Assembly: GCA_936450465.1 (NCBI GenBank)
Contig: OW388296.1
Span: 41,706,448 to 41,770,447 of the forward strand
Direction of reading: 5' to 3'
DNA: 64,000 nucleotides
Source: Gibbula magus
Taxonomy: Eukaryota; Mollusca; Gastropoda; Trochida; Trochidae
A model generated the notes under the pieces. That model had not been told where the DNA came from. It saw nothing but the letters and a program-made list of their open reading frames with translations, and did not search any database. Position 1 is the first letter of the stretch. Each line of letters opens with the position of its first letter. Of the stretch, positions 48,215 to 59,845 are shown in pieces. The translations under genes and the position numbers were made by a program.

Positions 48215-48430
48215 GCATTTAGAAGTACCATAGATCAAAACAGGAAGATTTTCTGGATAACAATTTCTTTATTGTGAATATACACCAAGTTTCGGAGTGT
48301 ATACTTATGTATAGTACTTAGTATATACCTCATGAAGGAGTAAGTATATACTTCGAAGGAAGTTGTTATCCAGAAGTTGTTATCCAGAAGTTTTTATCCA
48401 GAAAATCTTCCTGTTCTTAAATATGTTAAC
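48215..48430. repeat. Palindromic repeat around 'tcggagtgtatacttatg'
   Basis: The left part, ggaagattttctggataaca, and the right part, gttatccag repeated then aaaatcttcc, are inverted. Related to 32360-32480. Confidence 0.65.
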
Positions 48431-48499
48431 CGTTTAGTTTACATTATTTGTACAAACATTTGTCTCAAGGCAAATAATTATATAAGTATTATCGAAAAG

Positions 48500-48690
48500 C
48501 CATTCGCTCGCAACGTAACTCGTGACAGTCTATCACTGGCTAATTTAAGCATTGCGTCATTTCGCCAGCTGTTCTGTACCAGCATGGCAGCATGTTACAT
48601 CTTGATTTAGTAGTCATTCTCAGGCACAGAGTAGGTGAATGCAGAACGGCTTAAATTAGCCAGTGATAGAGACTGGTTCGAGTTCCGCCC
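48500..48690. mobile_element. MITE, 'TATCACTGGC' family copy
   Basis: ctatcactggctaatttaag and cttaaattagccagtgatag are a perfect 20-base inverted repeat, followed by outer arms rich in mismatches. Confidence 0.8.
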
Positions 48691-48699
48691 TGTACGGGA

Positions 48700-49330
48700 A
48701 GTTGACCAAAACGTGACCAAACGTGCAATTTTAAAGAAAATTATTTCTAGTTCGTTTTTAGTTTTCATTTTCTAGTATTCCTAAAGCATTAGAAAAGTTT
48801 AAATCAATAAACAAAATTTACTTCTGAACGGAAAACCGTGGCTTTGAAATTTGACTAAGGGATCAAGTGTGACGTCATGTTCAATATGCAGTATAATATA
48901 AATGACATTTTTTTTCACAAAGTGGCATGTTCGTTGACATAAAACCACCAGAATCTATTATAAGCTATGGTTAGAGAATATTGTTTCTATTACAGAAAGA
49001 TGAAATCTGGATTGTCATAGAAACTGAGAGAAAACCCGCGAATTAGAGATAACTTGTTATTGATGTACTGTCGCTGAAACTGAAAGTAGAGATAAAGTCC
49101 ACTCTGTAACAAATCATACATGTAGATAGGCTGAACATTTGGTTTACCATGCACGAGGTTGAGACGCCAGTAATCTCGCTTGTCAAGCTGGGGTGATAGA
49201 TTGATTTATAGATCGTTCTCCGAAAAGAAAAAGAAAGTAAGTAAAGGTATTACACTGTATTGCAAGGACGAGCAACGTATTTGAGTTATCGAAGTGTTTG
49301 GAAATTTATATTCTGAAGGGATATAGTATT
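48700..49330. other. Intergenic upstream of the possible gene C first exon
   Basis: No repeat family recognised. A TTTCATTTTC motif at 48763-48772 fits the IRF core, but this is expected by chance. Confidence 0.3.
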
Positions 49331-49332
49331 CA

Positions 49333-49392
49333 GTCCAGAGGAGTTTGTTTATTTCGTGTACCAGTGTACTCCTAAACATCTTTTCTTGAAAG
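49333..49392 (+). other. Possible 5' non-coding exon of gene C
   Basis: An AT-rich TATA-like ttatatt about 27 bases upstream, an initiator-like attcagtcc and a donor tgaaag/gtaggt at 49392/49393 resemble the layout of gene A. If right, the first intron runs to the acceptor ctttcag at 53466. This is inference only. Confidence 0.25.
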
Positions 49393-49849
49393 GTAGGTGG
49401 TTTTAGAACGTTTATGTCTAATGATTATGAGTTGTTCTCTCTCCATTTTGAGAAAATAAAATCAATTATGTAATAGTTATAAAATGTAATAGTTAAATCA
49501 ATGATGTACTGGTTTATAAATTTGAATTATTTACGTCGTTAATCATAAACAGTTTGATTAATCGATTTTTGTTTTACGTTTACAACAATTGGAGTAAAAT
49601 ACATAAACACATGTTATATTCTGTTACATACATAATTATATATGATTATATGTTGCCTTGCGATTAACATGTAACAGTTTCTCGAGGAATGTAGGTAAAA
49701 TGTACATTAATACATGATTGTTACATTCATTCCATTTGGTGAAGCTAAATTTAATGTCATAGCACTTGTCATTTTACTACAAATGTTATCACGCACATGG
49801 ACACGCCACCGATACATTGAACGAAGACCAAACACTTTCCACAATTGAC

Positions 49850-49940
49850 ACGAATAGCACATGCAGCACGTGAAATGTGCTCTTCACGTGCTGCTCGTGC
49901 GATTTTGCCTCACGCAATGCACGAGCTTCTCGTGAGTGTC
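49850..49940. repeat. CACGTG inverted repeat
   Basis: cagcacgtgaaatgtgct and cttcacgtgctgctcgtg form an imperfect palindrome. Similar motifs occur at 27805-27925. Confidence 0.5.
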
Positions 49941-50344
49941 GTTGAATATCACGGTAAATTGCTGTCATGTTTATAATGTGGGAGCAACATCTTTTTGACT
50001 GAAGTTATATTACTCACTTTTCCATAACGATCATACAATTTACAAACTTAATTTAGAAATAAAAAATTTGATATGAAATTGTATTTATTCAAACCGGATC
50101 TAGTAATACATTTATGACAAACATAAACCTGTTTTGCTTTTGATTTGCTTATCTCCTGGGGGAGTTGCATATGCTTCACTGCGCTTGCAAAGAAACCAGT
50201 CGTTCAACGAATTAGAAGCTAGGGTAGGCAATAAATCAACAGTATTTTAGTTGTATAGAGGCGCTTTAGCATGGCGTTCTTATTGAAATAAAGGCGCTCT
50301 CTAGAAAAGGAAACTAAATGTTACGAATGGTTATATAATACTCT

Positions 50345-50762
50345 TAAAGGTCCATCCATTGTGTTGTTGGGGGTCAAATATGCCAGACATTATAAATGGT
50401 GTAACTTTATCGAGAAGTCCCAACTGTTACCGAAAACTACCATTTTGATGATACTCGACTTAGTATATTGACGATATGAAGGTAAAAGTGTCGATTTCTG
50501 ATCGAAAACCGGACAATGCATCGCCTGTGGCGCGCGCCAATGAGTCAAACGTAATTTTGGAATCTTATTTAAACCAGACAAAATGACAAATTTGGTTTGA
50601 TAATGTTTAATAGGTCATAACTAGTAATTATGATATGTTTGGCGATTGGGGATGAATATGCAAGCTGAGTGAATTTGTTTGTTTTGTAAACAGCACACAT
50701 GGTGAGTTGGAACGTATTAAAGCCAAATAAAAATTTATGAAACACAATGGATGCACCTTTAA
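50345..50762. mobile_element. 'TTGTCCGGTTTTCGATCA' family copy
   Basis: It begins aaaggtccatccattgtgtt and ends aacacaatggatgcaccttt, giving inverted ends. The interior has tgatcgaaaaccggacaatg and tggcgcgcgccaatga. This is the clearest example of the family's termini. Confidence 0.8.
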
Positions 50763-50819
50763 ATCAATAAAAAGAGTTATAAAACGAACGTATATATAGT
50801 TAGATGAAGCCATTCGAGT

Positions 50820-51178
50820 CTATTTCGGTTCTGCCACACGCCGCTCGAAGGTAGTTTAAGTGATTGGACTGATTTAGATACCTAAACACTCAGAGTAGAG
50901 TTTTACATATAGCGCCATGATGGAATGGTCAACCAGTTTGCTGTCTGAACTCTCAAAATCGCATGAGATCAACAAATCTACCCCTCGTACCACTGTCGCT
51001 TTATACGTCGCACCGTTTTCTTCCAATACTGATAAGAGTTTTCTAAAGATACGACGTATCTGGTCGTGTAATGAGATGTTTTACTCTCTAACATAACAAT
51101 ATGTTGAATAAACTTTAATAATAAATGACACATTTGAGAAACAATAATCTGCACAAAAAAGTGCTACAGTGCCATTAA
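50820..51178. mobile_element. Repeat related to 8165-8465 and 46740-46930
   Basis: Shared: ggaatggtcaaccagtttgc, tgctgtctgaactct, atgagatgttttactctcta and gtgctacagtgcc. Partial element of the same superfamily. Confidence 0.6.
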
Positions 51179-51614
51179 CTCACAATCAAACATCATCTTT
51201 AATATTTAATATCAGTAAAGATCAGCTGAAGGAAATCCAAGATATATATAGTCAATTTCTTATTACAATGAACGCGAAGTTTCGTTGTAGAAATTAACAC
51301 CGTTATAGAGTATGAATGTTGTATTCAAGTCACAGACCCAAAGGACATAATTTGCAATATCAACACAACATGCTTCATATGAACACATAAATGAAATACA
51401 ACACCGTTATCATGTAACGGTAATAACTCTACGCCAGAAAGGGGCATGCTCATAGCGCACACACGTTATTACATATACCCTGGTGCAAAGACCAACATCG
51501 CTCCTTTTGCATTCTCAACTCACTGGGAACATACCTTGTGTCCAAGGGTCCTGGTTGGTGGTTGTTGATGTTGAAAGGTGCGAAGAGGTACGTATTTAGA
51601 AGCTGGGGATTGTG

Positions 51615-51941
51615 CATCCTCGGTTACCCATGGTTTTATATATGCTCCGTTCCTCTACACTATATCATCCATGGGAAATTTCATCAGAGAAATCTGTACT
51701 CAAATTACCCGCCCTTGGCCGACGTGAGCCAATCAAACCGCTACGCAGCTTGGACCTGCGAGCCAATGACAATTCATATCTTTTCGTTGCAAAGTACGCG
51801 AGGTCATTTTGTTAGCCATCCGTCACCGGTTATTTCCCTTGACCATTTCCGTCTTATCGTATTGAGTATTTTCTTTGGTTACTGACTTCGTCACGCCGGC
51901 CAAGGGCGGGTAATTTGAGTAACCCTGGATAACCGAGGATG
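51615..51941. mobile_element. MITE, 327 bp
   Basis: The outer ends catcctcggtta / taaccgaggatg and inner arms actcaaattacccgcccttg / caagggcgggtaatttgagt are inverted repeats. Open frames inside are incidental. Confidence 0.8.
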
Positions 51942-51944
51942 GGG

Positions 51945-52640
51945 ATTGTGACGCTCTATCACACCACCGACTCAGGAAAGGACGTACGATCTGTCTACAC
52001 CCAAGTCTTGTCTTCGACAGGCTGGGTAAGGGTTCGTTCAGACACGACACTCAATGAGAACACAACTCAGACGTGGTTTACAGCTGACAACAGACTGGGG
52101 CTTTATTGACCAAGGTATCTAGATATAATAGTTGATTGTTTGCGGGCATTTCAGGAAGCATTCAGGAAGCATACCTTCTAGGGAACTGACCGTAATAGAT
52201 ATCCCCTGCAGCTTGACGGATCCCTCAAACTTGTCCACCCTTCTTGTCGAAGTATGTTTGGTTCCTATTCGGCCCGCACTAGTACCATAGTATAGTATTG
52301 TACTATCATTAAGTGTATTCCCACTGTTTATCTGGCAGTGTCAAAGATCGAGTCAAAGATCGGTATATTTAGCTCATTCTAGGTGCCTGGACAGTCCATC
52401 TGACCGACTTATGTTTGCTCTCAGAGCTAACTAATGAGCTCTGGGTCTTCTAGAACGTTCTTCTGTTTTCATACATTAACCCAGATACCTAACTTCAGAG
52501 TTTGCTGCCCTAGCTTAACATTTCCTATCTCAATTCAATTGTTTCAATTTAAGTTACAGTTGTCCTATTTTGTCCTCTGACACTTGCTACCAATTAATGC
52601 GCTTTGAGGTTGCCTTTCACGTTGTTTTCACTTCCATATA
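51945..52640. other. Intergenic, nothing recognised
   Basis: More GC-balanced than average but with stops in all frames. No exon supported. Confidence 0.35.
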
Positions 52641-52644
52641 TACC

Positions 52645-52815
52645 CAATTGTACTGCTGGGTGAACGGGGACACATTTTGAATAAAGTCTTTTGCCCAAAG
52701 TAACGCCACAAGTTTCACAACTAATGTCTCTGTGTGGGACAGGAAAAACTCTCAGTTTATCCAGCAATGAACCGGGTCACCCACCCATTCGGTGAGGCGC
52801 ACCGATTCTTGCTGA
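52645..52815 (+). mobile_element. SINE-like element (copy 2 of the 3553-3958 family, partial)
   Basis: It contains actgctgggtgaacggggac, gcccaaagtaacgccacaag and atgtctctgtgtgggacagg, matching the reverse strand of 3650-3790. Its open frames are therefore not genes. Confidence 0.65.
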
Positions 52816-53214
52816 ACTTCACTGATGGCGGTCAACTGAGCCATACACAGGACCGCGTACATGTAGCACCATGTAATGATGAAGCGATGACGCTGCACTT
52901 GCTTGATAACGGTGTTAATTTCTGCACCTCGCCTTCATTGCAATACGAAATTGACATCCATATATCTTGGTTTTCCTTTATCTCTACAACTTCTAAAATG
53001 TCTGTCAAAGAAGTAAAATATATAAAAAGTCGTATACATTTCAAACATTGGAGTTTTCACATATGCAGAGCCATTTCGACTCGGTGTATTTAGATTTCTA
53101 TTTGTATTTTTAAAGAACTCACTCCGAACAAGAAACAAGGTTTTTGGACTTTAGTTACACATGTAACAAATTGTACAATACGGTGTCGACTTCGACTTTT
53201 GTTATACAAAATTT

Positions 53215-53405
53215 GGAGATACTATAAACCAAAACGGGAAAAGGGCAATAACTCCAGAAATATAAATCGCCTGTTTCTCATGATCGAAATCCATTAATGT
53301 ATTGATACCCTCAAGAAACACACCAAATTTGGTCATCCTATCTTAAACTGTTACTGAGAAAAGCTGTCCCATTTATATCGGAGAGACCCAATTTCCAATT
53401 CGTGG
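53215..53405. repeat. 'gggcaataactccagaaa' type repeat fragment
   Basis: The phrases agggcaataactccagaaat, aagaaacacaccaaatttgg and tcatcctatcttaaactgtt are characteristic of a dispersed repeat in mollusc DNA. This is recalled knowledge; no second copy was found here. Confidence 0.4.
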
Positions 53406-53467
53406 CGGGGATGATAATATTATTATAAAGCCCGATGACCTATATAAGTTATGTTTTAACTTTCAGA

Positions 53468-55196
53468 ATGATGCCAAGAGGAAGAAGAGGAGGAGGGGGA
53501 GGGGGAGGGAGAGGAAAACCAAACTATTTTCTGGCTCTCCGGATCTCAAATGACGGCATCAAACAAGTATATGACGGTGTACGGAGCCGTATTGTCAAGT
53601 TCAACTCCAACTACGACAATATATGTACACAGAGTGAAGCTCTGCATCTCACCTTGTGTGTTCTTTCCATCGAAGACTCTTCGCAGCTCCAGGCGGCTGG
53701 AAAAGCACTGTTAGAAGCTTCGGATGTGCTTCAATCTCAGGTCAGTATCGTTGTTTATGTCATGAAACGTTAATCAGGCCTAAAGTAGTCTAATACGCTG
53801 AAAAAGTATTTTATTGAATATTGAAAAGGAGCATTTGATAAAATGTTCATAGGCTCATTTTCAATATTTGAAATGATCCTGATATTTTATGAATAAGTGT
53901 TTTTGTCTAAGTCTGAGTGTAAGACTTGCCTGAACTTTCAGGCATACTCCGTTAAATTTTAATGTACAGTGAACTTGTCTTAATCGGAACGTGTATAGAG
54001 TGATACTCTGTGCGGGTCCATTTGTCCACCCGTCCGTTCGAAGTATTTTCACGTTTACGACATCTTCTCATCAGCCTGTGGCTCAAGAGAGCTGATGTCT
54101 TCTCTATAATATAATCAAATGTGGTCCGTTATATAGCTTCAGTGACCATGCTCTAAACACATTTCCCTCTTTTCCCCAAAGTCTTAGAAAGCCGAAAGTT
54201 CATTTTGCTGTAGGCTGACCAGCCAATGATATAACTTAAATTCGAACAATATTAGCAATTCTTGAAAGAGAATTGTTTTTGTAGTTGGGTTAGCAGATAC
54301 AAGCTTCTCAGTCGGGTAATACGGTCTGATGTATCCAGTGTTATCCCTCGCCCACCGGCACGGGAAACAATGCTACAAATATGATTTCCTTAAACTGTAT
54401 TACCCTTGATAGAAGCATACACTTAAGAAATCGATTTCAATTTAAACGGTTCGAAAAGTGCAAGTTAAACTGGTATAATTGTCGGAGCTTTTAACTTATC
54501 TAACTTATTTTTACTTATCTAGCTAACTAGTTTATTTAACTAATCTGAGTTTTTAACAAAACTACAAATTCTCACTTGGATGATTTTAAAAAGTATACAT
54601 AAAACAGCATGAGATAGCAATGTCATAATTGCGCAATGTTACAGTGATATGGTAGCCCTGGAAGTTATTTTCTATAAACCTCAAAGTATGAAGCTTATCC
54701 TTTTCAACTGTCAATTTCGATAATGTGACCTTGTTTAATTCAATCAGCAAAGAGTATATCGCTTAAATTTGTCTGAAAGTCTGAATTTATTTTCTGATAA
54801 ATTAATAATAACAATTGTCTATGTAATTTGTAGGTGATACCAAAGACGAAAATAAGGGTTGAAGGGTTGTCTACTTTCAATGGAGGACGAGTCGTCTACG
54901 CAAACGCCGATGTCCAGAGGGATTTGCTAGTCATCAGGTCCACACTGATGTCTTTCCTCGATGATGCCGGGGTATCTGTGATGGAAGAAACGTTTAGTCC
55001 TCACATCACCGTTGCCAAGGTTACCAGAGCATTTGCATGCCGGGAAGGAACCAATGTTGTTGACCCTCAATCGTATACGGAAGATTTGGGAACAATGTTC
55101 GGAGAAGAGACTGTGACGGAAGTGAGGCTTTGCATGATGGGAGATGAACGAGACCCGGACGGGTTTTACGTTACCAAGGCAACGGTTCGAGTTTGA
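53468..55196 (+). CDS. Gene C: short 2H phosphoesterase with Arg/Gly-rich leader, 211 aa
   Basis: Coding exons are 53468-53740 and 54834-55196; the intron is GTCAGT..TTTGTAG, phase 0, 1093 bases. The first coding exon begins just after an acceptor (actttcag/A) at 53466, so a non-coding upstream exon is expected. ATG 53468 is followed immediately by a second ATG. Residues 3-16 are Arg/Gly-rich (PRGRR, seven Gly, RG), resembling an RGG-type RNA-binding tail. The 2H domain fills the rest: HLTL (H60, T62), then HITV (H148, T150), both intact, and LCMMGDERDPDGFY near the end. No RWD or MJ1316 domain is present. Unlike A and B, its 2H domain is split by an intron between the two HxT lobes. Likely an RNA or 2',5'-oligonucleotide phosphodiesterase of the same family. 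A poly(A) signal is not obvious until AATAAA at 56700. Confidence 0.9.
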
Positions 55197-56431
55197 AAAC
55201 TCTGAAAACGCTTCGGTAGTTTGTTATCGGTGCCTTATTGCCTTTGAAGAATTCCAGAACATGTCCTTATTGACGCCAGCGATTATTAATCCAACCACTG
55301 CGTTTGCGCACCTTTTTTCTCAAATAGTGATTTTTATGTTCTTTTATTTTCATATGTCCATGCTCCTAACCGTTTTTCGACAGGCACATTGGCAATTCAA
55401 ATGTTTACTATAACCTCTTTAGAGTGTAAGTTATAGTATTAATTATCAAATATCTTCAATTATCCAATAAGGAGTTATCTCCCCATATGTGGAATTTAAT
55501 GAATAAGCTCTGTTGGTGGACATTATCTCAGTTATCCTATGGGGAACATATTTACTTTTTTTATTTAGTTTGAATTTGCCATAATATGTCTCTTTTGAAA
55601 AAATAATTTGTTGATATATATTTATAACGTTTTTTGTGAAAGATGATGTCTGAAGTTTTACATATTGCCTTGAAAAATGTTGTACTATGCATATTAATAC
55701 TGAAATATACACCCGCTGCATGCCATATTGAAACAGTATCAGGTAAAACGTGATTTTTCTTTTAAATTGTCTTAGCTTAAAGATAATCATAGCTACTGTT
55801 ATGTTATTTTATTTGTAGATTTTACAAGTGCTTCCAGCTGAGCTTATCTCGTATTTGGGTTCCCAAGAACCTTTAATAACGGGTTAAAAAGGCAAAACTA
55901 TAATTATCATCATTGTTTGGTGTGTATTCTCTATTATATGCCATATATTATATAATAATTCAAATATGCTGGATAATTATATCATATTTGACTAATGTCA
56001 TTAACCGATACTGATGTAGGCTTTGTATATATTAATGCATATCTCATATATTCTCTCGGGCAAAGAAGTGTCTTAAGAAAATAATACCCCTGGCTTCTAT
56101 CCGAACAAATACGGTATTCAAGTTGAGAAATTGTTATGTTTTTCCTTTTTATAACAACTTGTTGTTCACCAAAAGTGCGTTTGAGGGAAAATCTTTTTCT
56201 AGATTGTTTATACAGAGAACATTTTGTTTTGACATTTCACATGAATTTGAGTTTTAAATTCATAACCCCTTTTCACAAAAACCACAGGGTATGTAGTTTG
56301 TTTTCAAAGAGAAATTTTATTTTGACAATTTGGATGTGGATTTCACTTTTACCAAGATCATTTCGATTTTGCAGACTACCTTTCGCTTTGACAATTATAT
56401 TTGAGAGCAATCTCTTCCCCCTGAATGGTTA
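55197..56431. other. Region downstream of gene C
   Basis: Probably 3' untranslated sequence, then intergenic. No exon recognised. Confidence 0.35.
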
Positions 56432-56485
56432 CATTCTCTTTCCACAGAGGTTACTCCCTTCAGATCTCCGATCCTAATCTCTGTT
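56432..56485. mobile_element. Solo arm of the 590-bp MITE
   Basis: cattctctttccacagaggt through cgatcctaatctctgtt matches the left arm of the element at 6780-7369. The second arm is missing. Confidence 0.7.
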
Positions 56486-57169
56486 CTTGGAGGCCTGAAT
56501 TTTTATTTTATGCTGTATACGTATGTATGGTTGTGTTAATTGATGAAATAGTTATCATATATTATGATTTATCATTTGATATTGATATTATTCTGAAACT
56601 TCAGTCTGTTTTAACCTTTTACGTTAATTATGTTTCTTACAGATACATATAATTAGTTTTGTGTTTGTGTTACATATTTGATTTGTTACTGCTCTTTGCA
56701 ATAAAGTGATAGTTTTAAACCACAAGTCACAGGCATATATATCCTTTCTTAGTATCTTAATTTTCTATACCTTTTTTAGTTTCCTTTTTCCTGACAGTTG
56801 ATGACAGACCTTTTTGCCAACATTTCAAAATTTCATGAACATATTGTTTGTATATCATGTGTTGTATATTGATTTATATTTCCAAATGGGCATAATGTAT
56901 AGTGGTAAAATAAAGTTAAGAACCACCCAGTATATATGTAGGTATTATGTGAATTACGATTTCAAATACTAAATATTGAAAAGTTGGGTATCAGATAAAC
57001 CTGTTGACCTGTCGAGGAAATCACAAGGGATTCTTTTGTCGAAAAACTAGATTAGAAAACATATGAAGTCGACGATCCAGCCCCTTATACTATACAAGAG
57101 TCATCAGAAGATGACATATCCCACCCGTTCCACAAAATTTGTAAAACACATCTTTGACAGATACTTGTG

Positions 57170-57680
57170 TCTCTACTACCATACTTCAGTTACTGGGTAT
57201 TACAGATGCTGAGTTTCAGGAATGTTAAGAGTTTTAGACTTCTGCTCAAGAAGCAGTCAAATTCAACAACAGCCAACATCCCTCTCATGTTTCTATGGAA
57301 ACAGAAAAAAAAAAAATTTCAGAAAAAATCTGAAAATATCAAAAGGCACCACTTCAGTTAGTGGGTAATACACATGCAAAGTTTCAGGAAGATATGATGA
57401 ACGGTTTTGGAGCTGTGCTCTGGAAACAAACCTGTCTCTGACAAAGTCCAATTTCAACAAGTTTCTATGGAAACGAAAAAAAATTAAAAAAATTTAGGCA
57501 CCACTGCAGTAAATGTGTAATACATATGTGAAGTTTCAGAAAGATATGATAAATAGTTTTCGAGTTCTGCTCCGGAAACGAAATGATTACGGACGGACAG
57601 ACGGACGGACAGACGGACGGGGCGTTGACTATATCCTACGGTAACACACACCCGTGGGATAAAAAAAAAAGGGAAGTGAT
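57170..57680. repeat. Tandem-like repeat ending in ACGGACGGACAG units
   Basis: Phrases such as gtttctatggaaac, ggcaccac and aagtttcag-aagatatgat recur two to three times, followed by a GACGGACG microsatellite and a poly(A) run. Same style as 29945-30420. Confidence 0.7.
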
Positions 57681-57847
57681 GTAACGAGGTCATCACCCCA
57701 TGTCCGTTTGAAATTATATTAAGGAATGTTGTCATCATATAATCATTCAATAGTATATACCACGTCAAAGCCAATACATATTTCTTTAAAATAAGACATC
57801 AAACATGAAAATCGATCGGGTAATAACAAAGATTGATTTTTCAAGAA

Positions 57848-58160
57848 CATTTCACTTATATCACGACTGCTAGTATTATGGCAGGGTGAAAGCCCGCAAC
57901 GCCACACGTGGCTATGCATTGCGGTTAAACCTGCGAGCATAAGCTGGAACTAGCGAACCATGGGTGGTACTGCGCTGAAATTCAGTGTAGCATTGCACAC
58001 AAATCTTACTGCGTGTAGAACAGTTCTCTACTGCAGACAAAGTTGCCGTGCCGTTGGCGGCATTCGAACCGGACCTCTTGATTCCCAATTGGATAGGGCA
58101 AGTCTAACATTTAGACTCTGAAATGACTGTTTTTAATAACATTTTAAAAAAAGGAGCCTC
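57848..58160 (-). mobile_element. tRNA-derived SINE-like element (copy 2)
   Basis: Matches 13312-13600 (gctagtattatggcaggg, tgcgagcataagctggaact, agcgaaccatgggtggtact, cttactgcgtgtagaa). The tRNA-like part is at the right end on the - strand (aggtccggttcgaatgcc). Confidence 0.65.
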
Positions 58161-58185
58161 TAAAATATGTTAATTTCCCTTAAAA

Positions 58186-58275
58186 CCAGAGACCACCAAT
58201 CTAGTTATACGTCCCCTAAACGACGGACTTAGGGGACGTATAACAGCTAGTTTTAACTAGATTGAGAGACCACTA
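58186..58275. repeat. Palindrome with CGTCCCCTAA arms
   Basis: tatacgtcccctaa / ttaggggacgtata are perfect inverted repeats, flanked by aatctagtt / aactagatt. Confidence 0.75.
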
Positions 58276-58499
58276 AATGATAAATCATTTTATGGTCTCT
58301 GTTAAAACAGATCTCTGGAGTCGTGTTGTAGACTTACCCAGTCTCTTAAACAATAAGGGATCTGGATGACAGACTAGTTTCAATAGGGCTAAACTCGAAG
58401 CCTTGTCCCCCGTCAAAACATCCAGAAAGAGCCGCTTTTACAAATAAAATAATTAATCAGTTTACAAGTAATTATTTCAGCCTCAACTGATCTATTCCT

Positions 58500-59390
58500 G
58501 CTCTGTGACTGTATAAGAATAAAAGCCTTTGATAAGTCTTAAACCTTGTTCAGTAAGTCTAGATACACATGGAACAACGGACTTCTAACTGTAATCTAAC
58601 TGCGCGATGGAACTGAAATAATTTTATTGAAAAATATATATATTTATTGAAAAGGAACCATTTTTTAAATCAAAATTCCATTTCTTAAGTCTCGATTTCA
58701 ATATTTAATAAAATGGTGATATTTTCTGAATAAATACTTTTTTCATAGTCTGAGTGTAAGACCAGGTTGGTCGTTAATTGAATATTTTGCTCTAGTGTCT
58801 AGAGGACAGACTACCCATAGAGCAATTATCAGCACCATCAGTGTTCAACCACATTGTGCGCACGCGTCACTGCCAGAAGTTGACCCATCTCTCACTATAT
58901 TTGATAAAATAGTGATATTTTACGAATAAATACTGGGTTGAGTGTAAGACTCGAGAAAATGTAGTCATGCCCGTTTGAGTGGGTAAAAAATAAGAGCCTT
59001 TAATAAGTCTAGATTCTTATTCAGCAAGTCTAGATAAACTGAATACACATAGCCTTTAATAAGTCTAGGACCTTATTCAACAAGTTTTGATATAACTGAA
59101 TATGAAACTTAAAGTATTAAAACAATGCTATCAATGAAGTATCAATGAAGGTACAGTTATTAAAATTATCCAGAAAATAAATTTTAATCTAGGGCAAACT
59201 TTTAGACTAGAATTTTCCAATTGTATCACTGCTTTTCTTCTGAATTTTTTTTCTTGATGTCAAAAGTTTACAGATTTGTTATCAAACAGCATGTCTTGAG
59301 ACCAACTTTTAAAGGTTAACCAGGTCTAGGCAATCTAACGATAACTCCCAGCCTGAAAGATTATATATTGATGTCCCCGATTTGACTGAA
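58500..59390. repeat. Cluster of attgaaaaggagc-type repeats and 'agcctttaataagtctag' repeats
   Basis: Two copies of the aatatttaataaaatggtga / gaataaatactttt repeat (58690-58750, 58900-58950) alternate with three copies of the agcctttaataagtctag repeat (about 58530, 58990, 59045). Confidence 0.6.
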
Positions 59391-59394
59391 ATAC

Positions 59395-59845
59395 GTGCCA
59401 ACATACGATATGTACTGATTTCAGTTCAAAACATTTCACTCAACTTGCATATTCAACCCCCATAGCCAATTATATCATAATCACTAGTATATAATTAAAA
59501 TTGAGCAACATCATTATACATGTACAGAAACCGCAACTACACGTCCCATTTACATGCACAGTAGTTATAAGACCTATTAAACACTATCAACCGAAAGTTA
59601 TCTGTTTGTATGGTGGAAATATGATTCCAAAATTACGTTTGACCAGTTGACGCGCGCCACACGCGGTGCATTGTCCGGTTTTCGATCAAATATCGACACT
59701 TTTACCTTTATATCGTTAATATACTAAATTGAGTATCATCAAAATGGCAATTTTCGGTAACAGTCAGTCCTTCTCGAAAGATTAACATCATTTATAACGA
59801 TTGGCATATGTGACCCACAACAACACAATGGATGTACCTTTTTTT
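59395..59845. mobile_element. 'TTGTCCGGTTTTCGATCA' family, fullest copy
   Basis: Runs from acgatatgtactgatttcag to cacaatggatgtaccttttt with no insertion. Includes gacgcgcgccacacgcggtg and attgtccggttttcgatcaa. Confidence 0.8.

Noticed and set aside
52734..53093. 119-residue frame
   Set aside because: Its first third is the SINE-like element shared with 3553-3958. The rest shows no domain.
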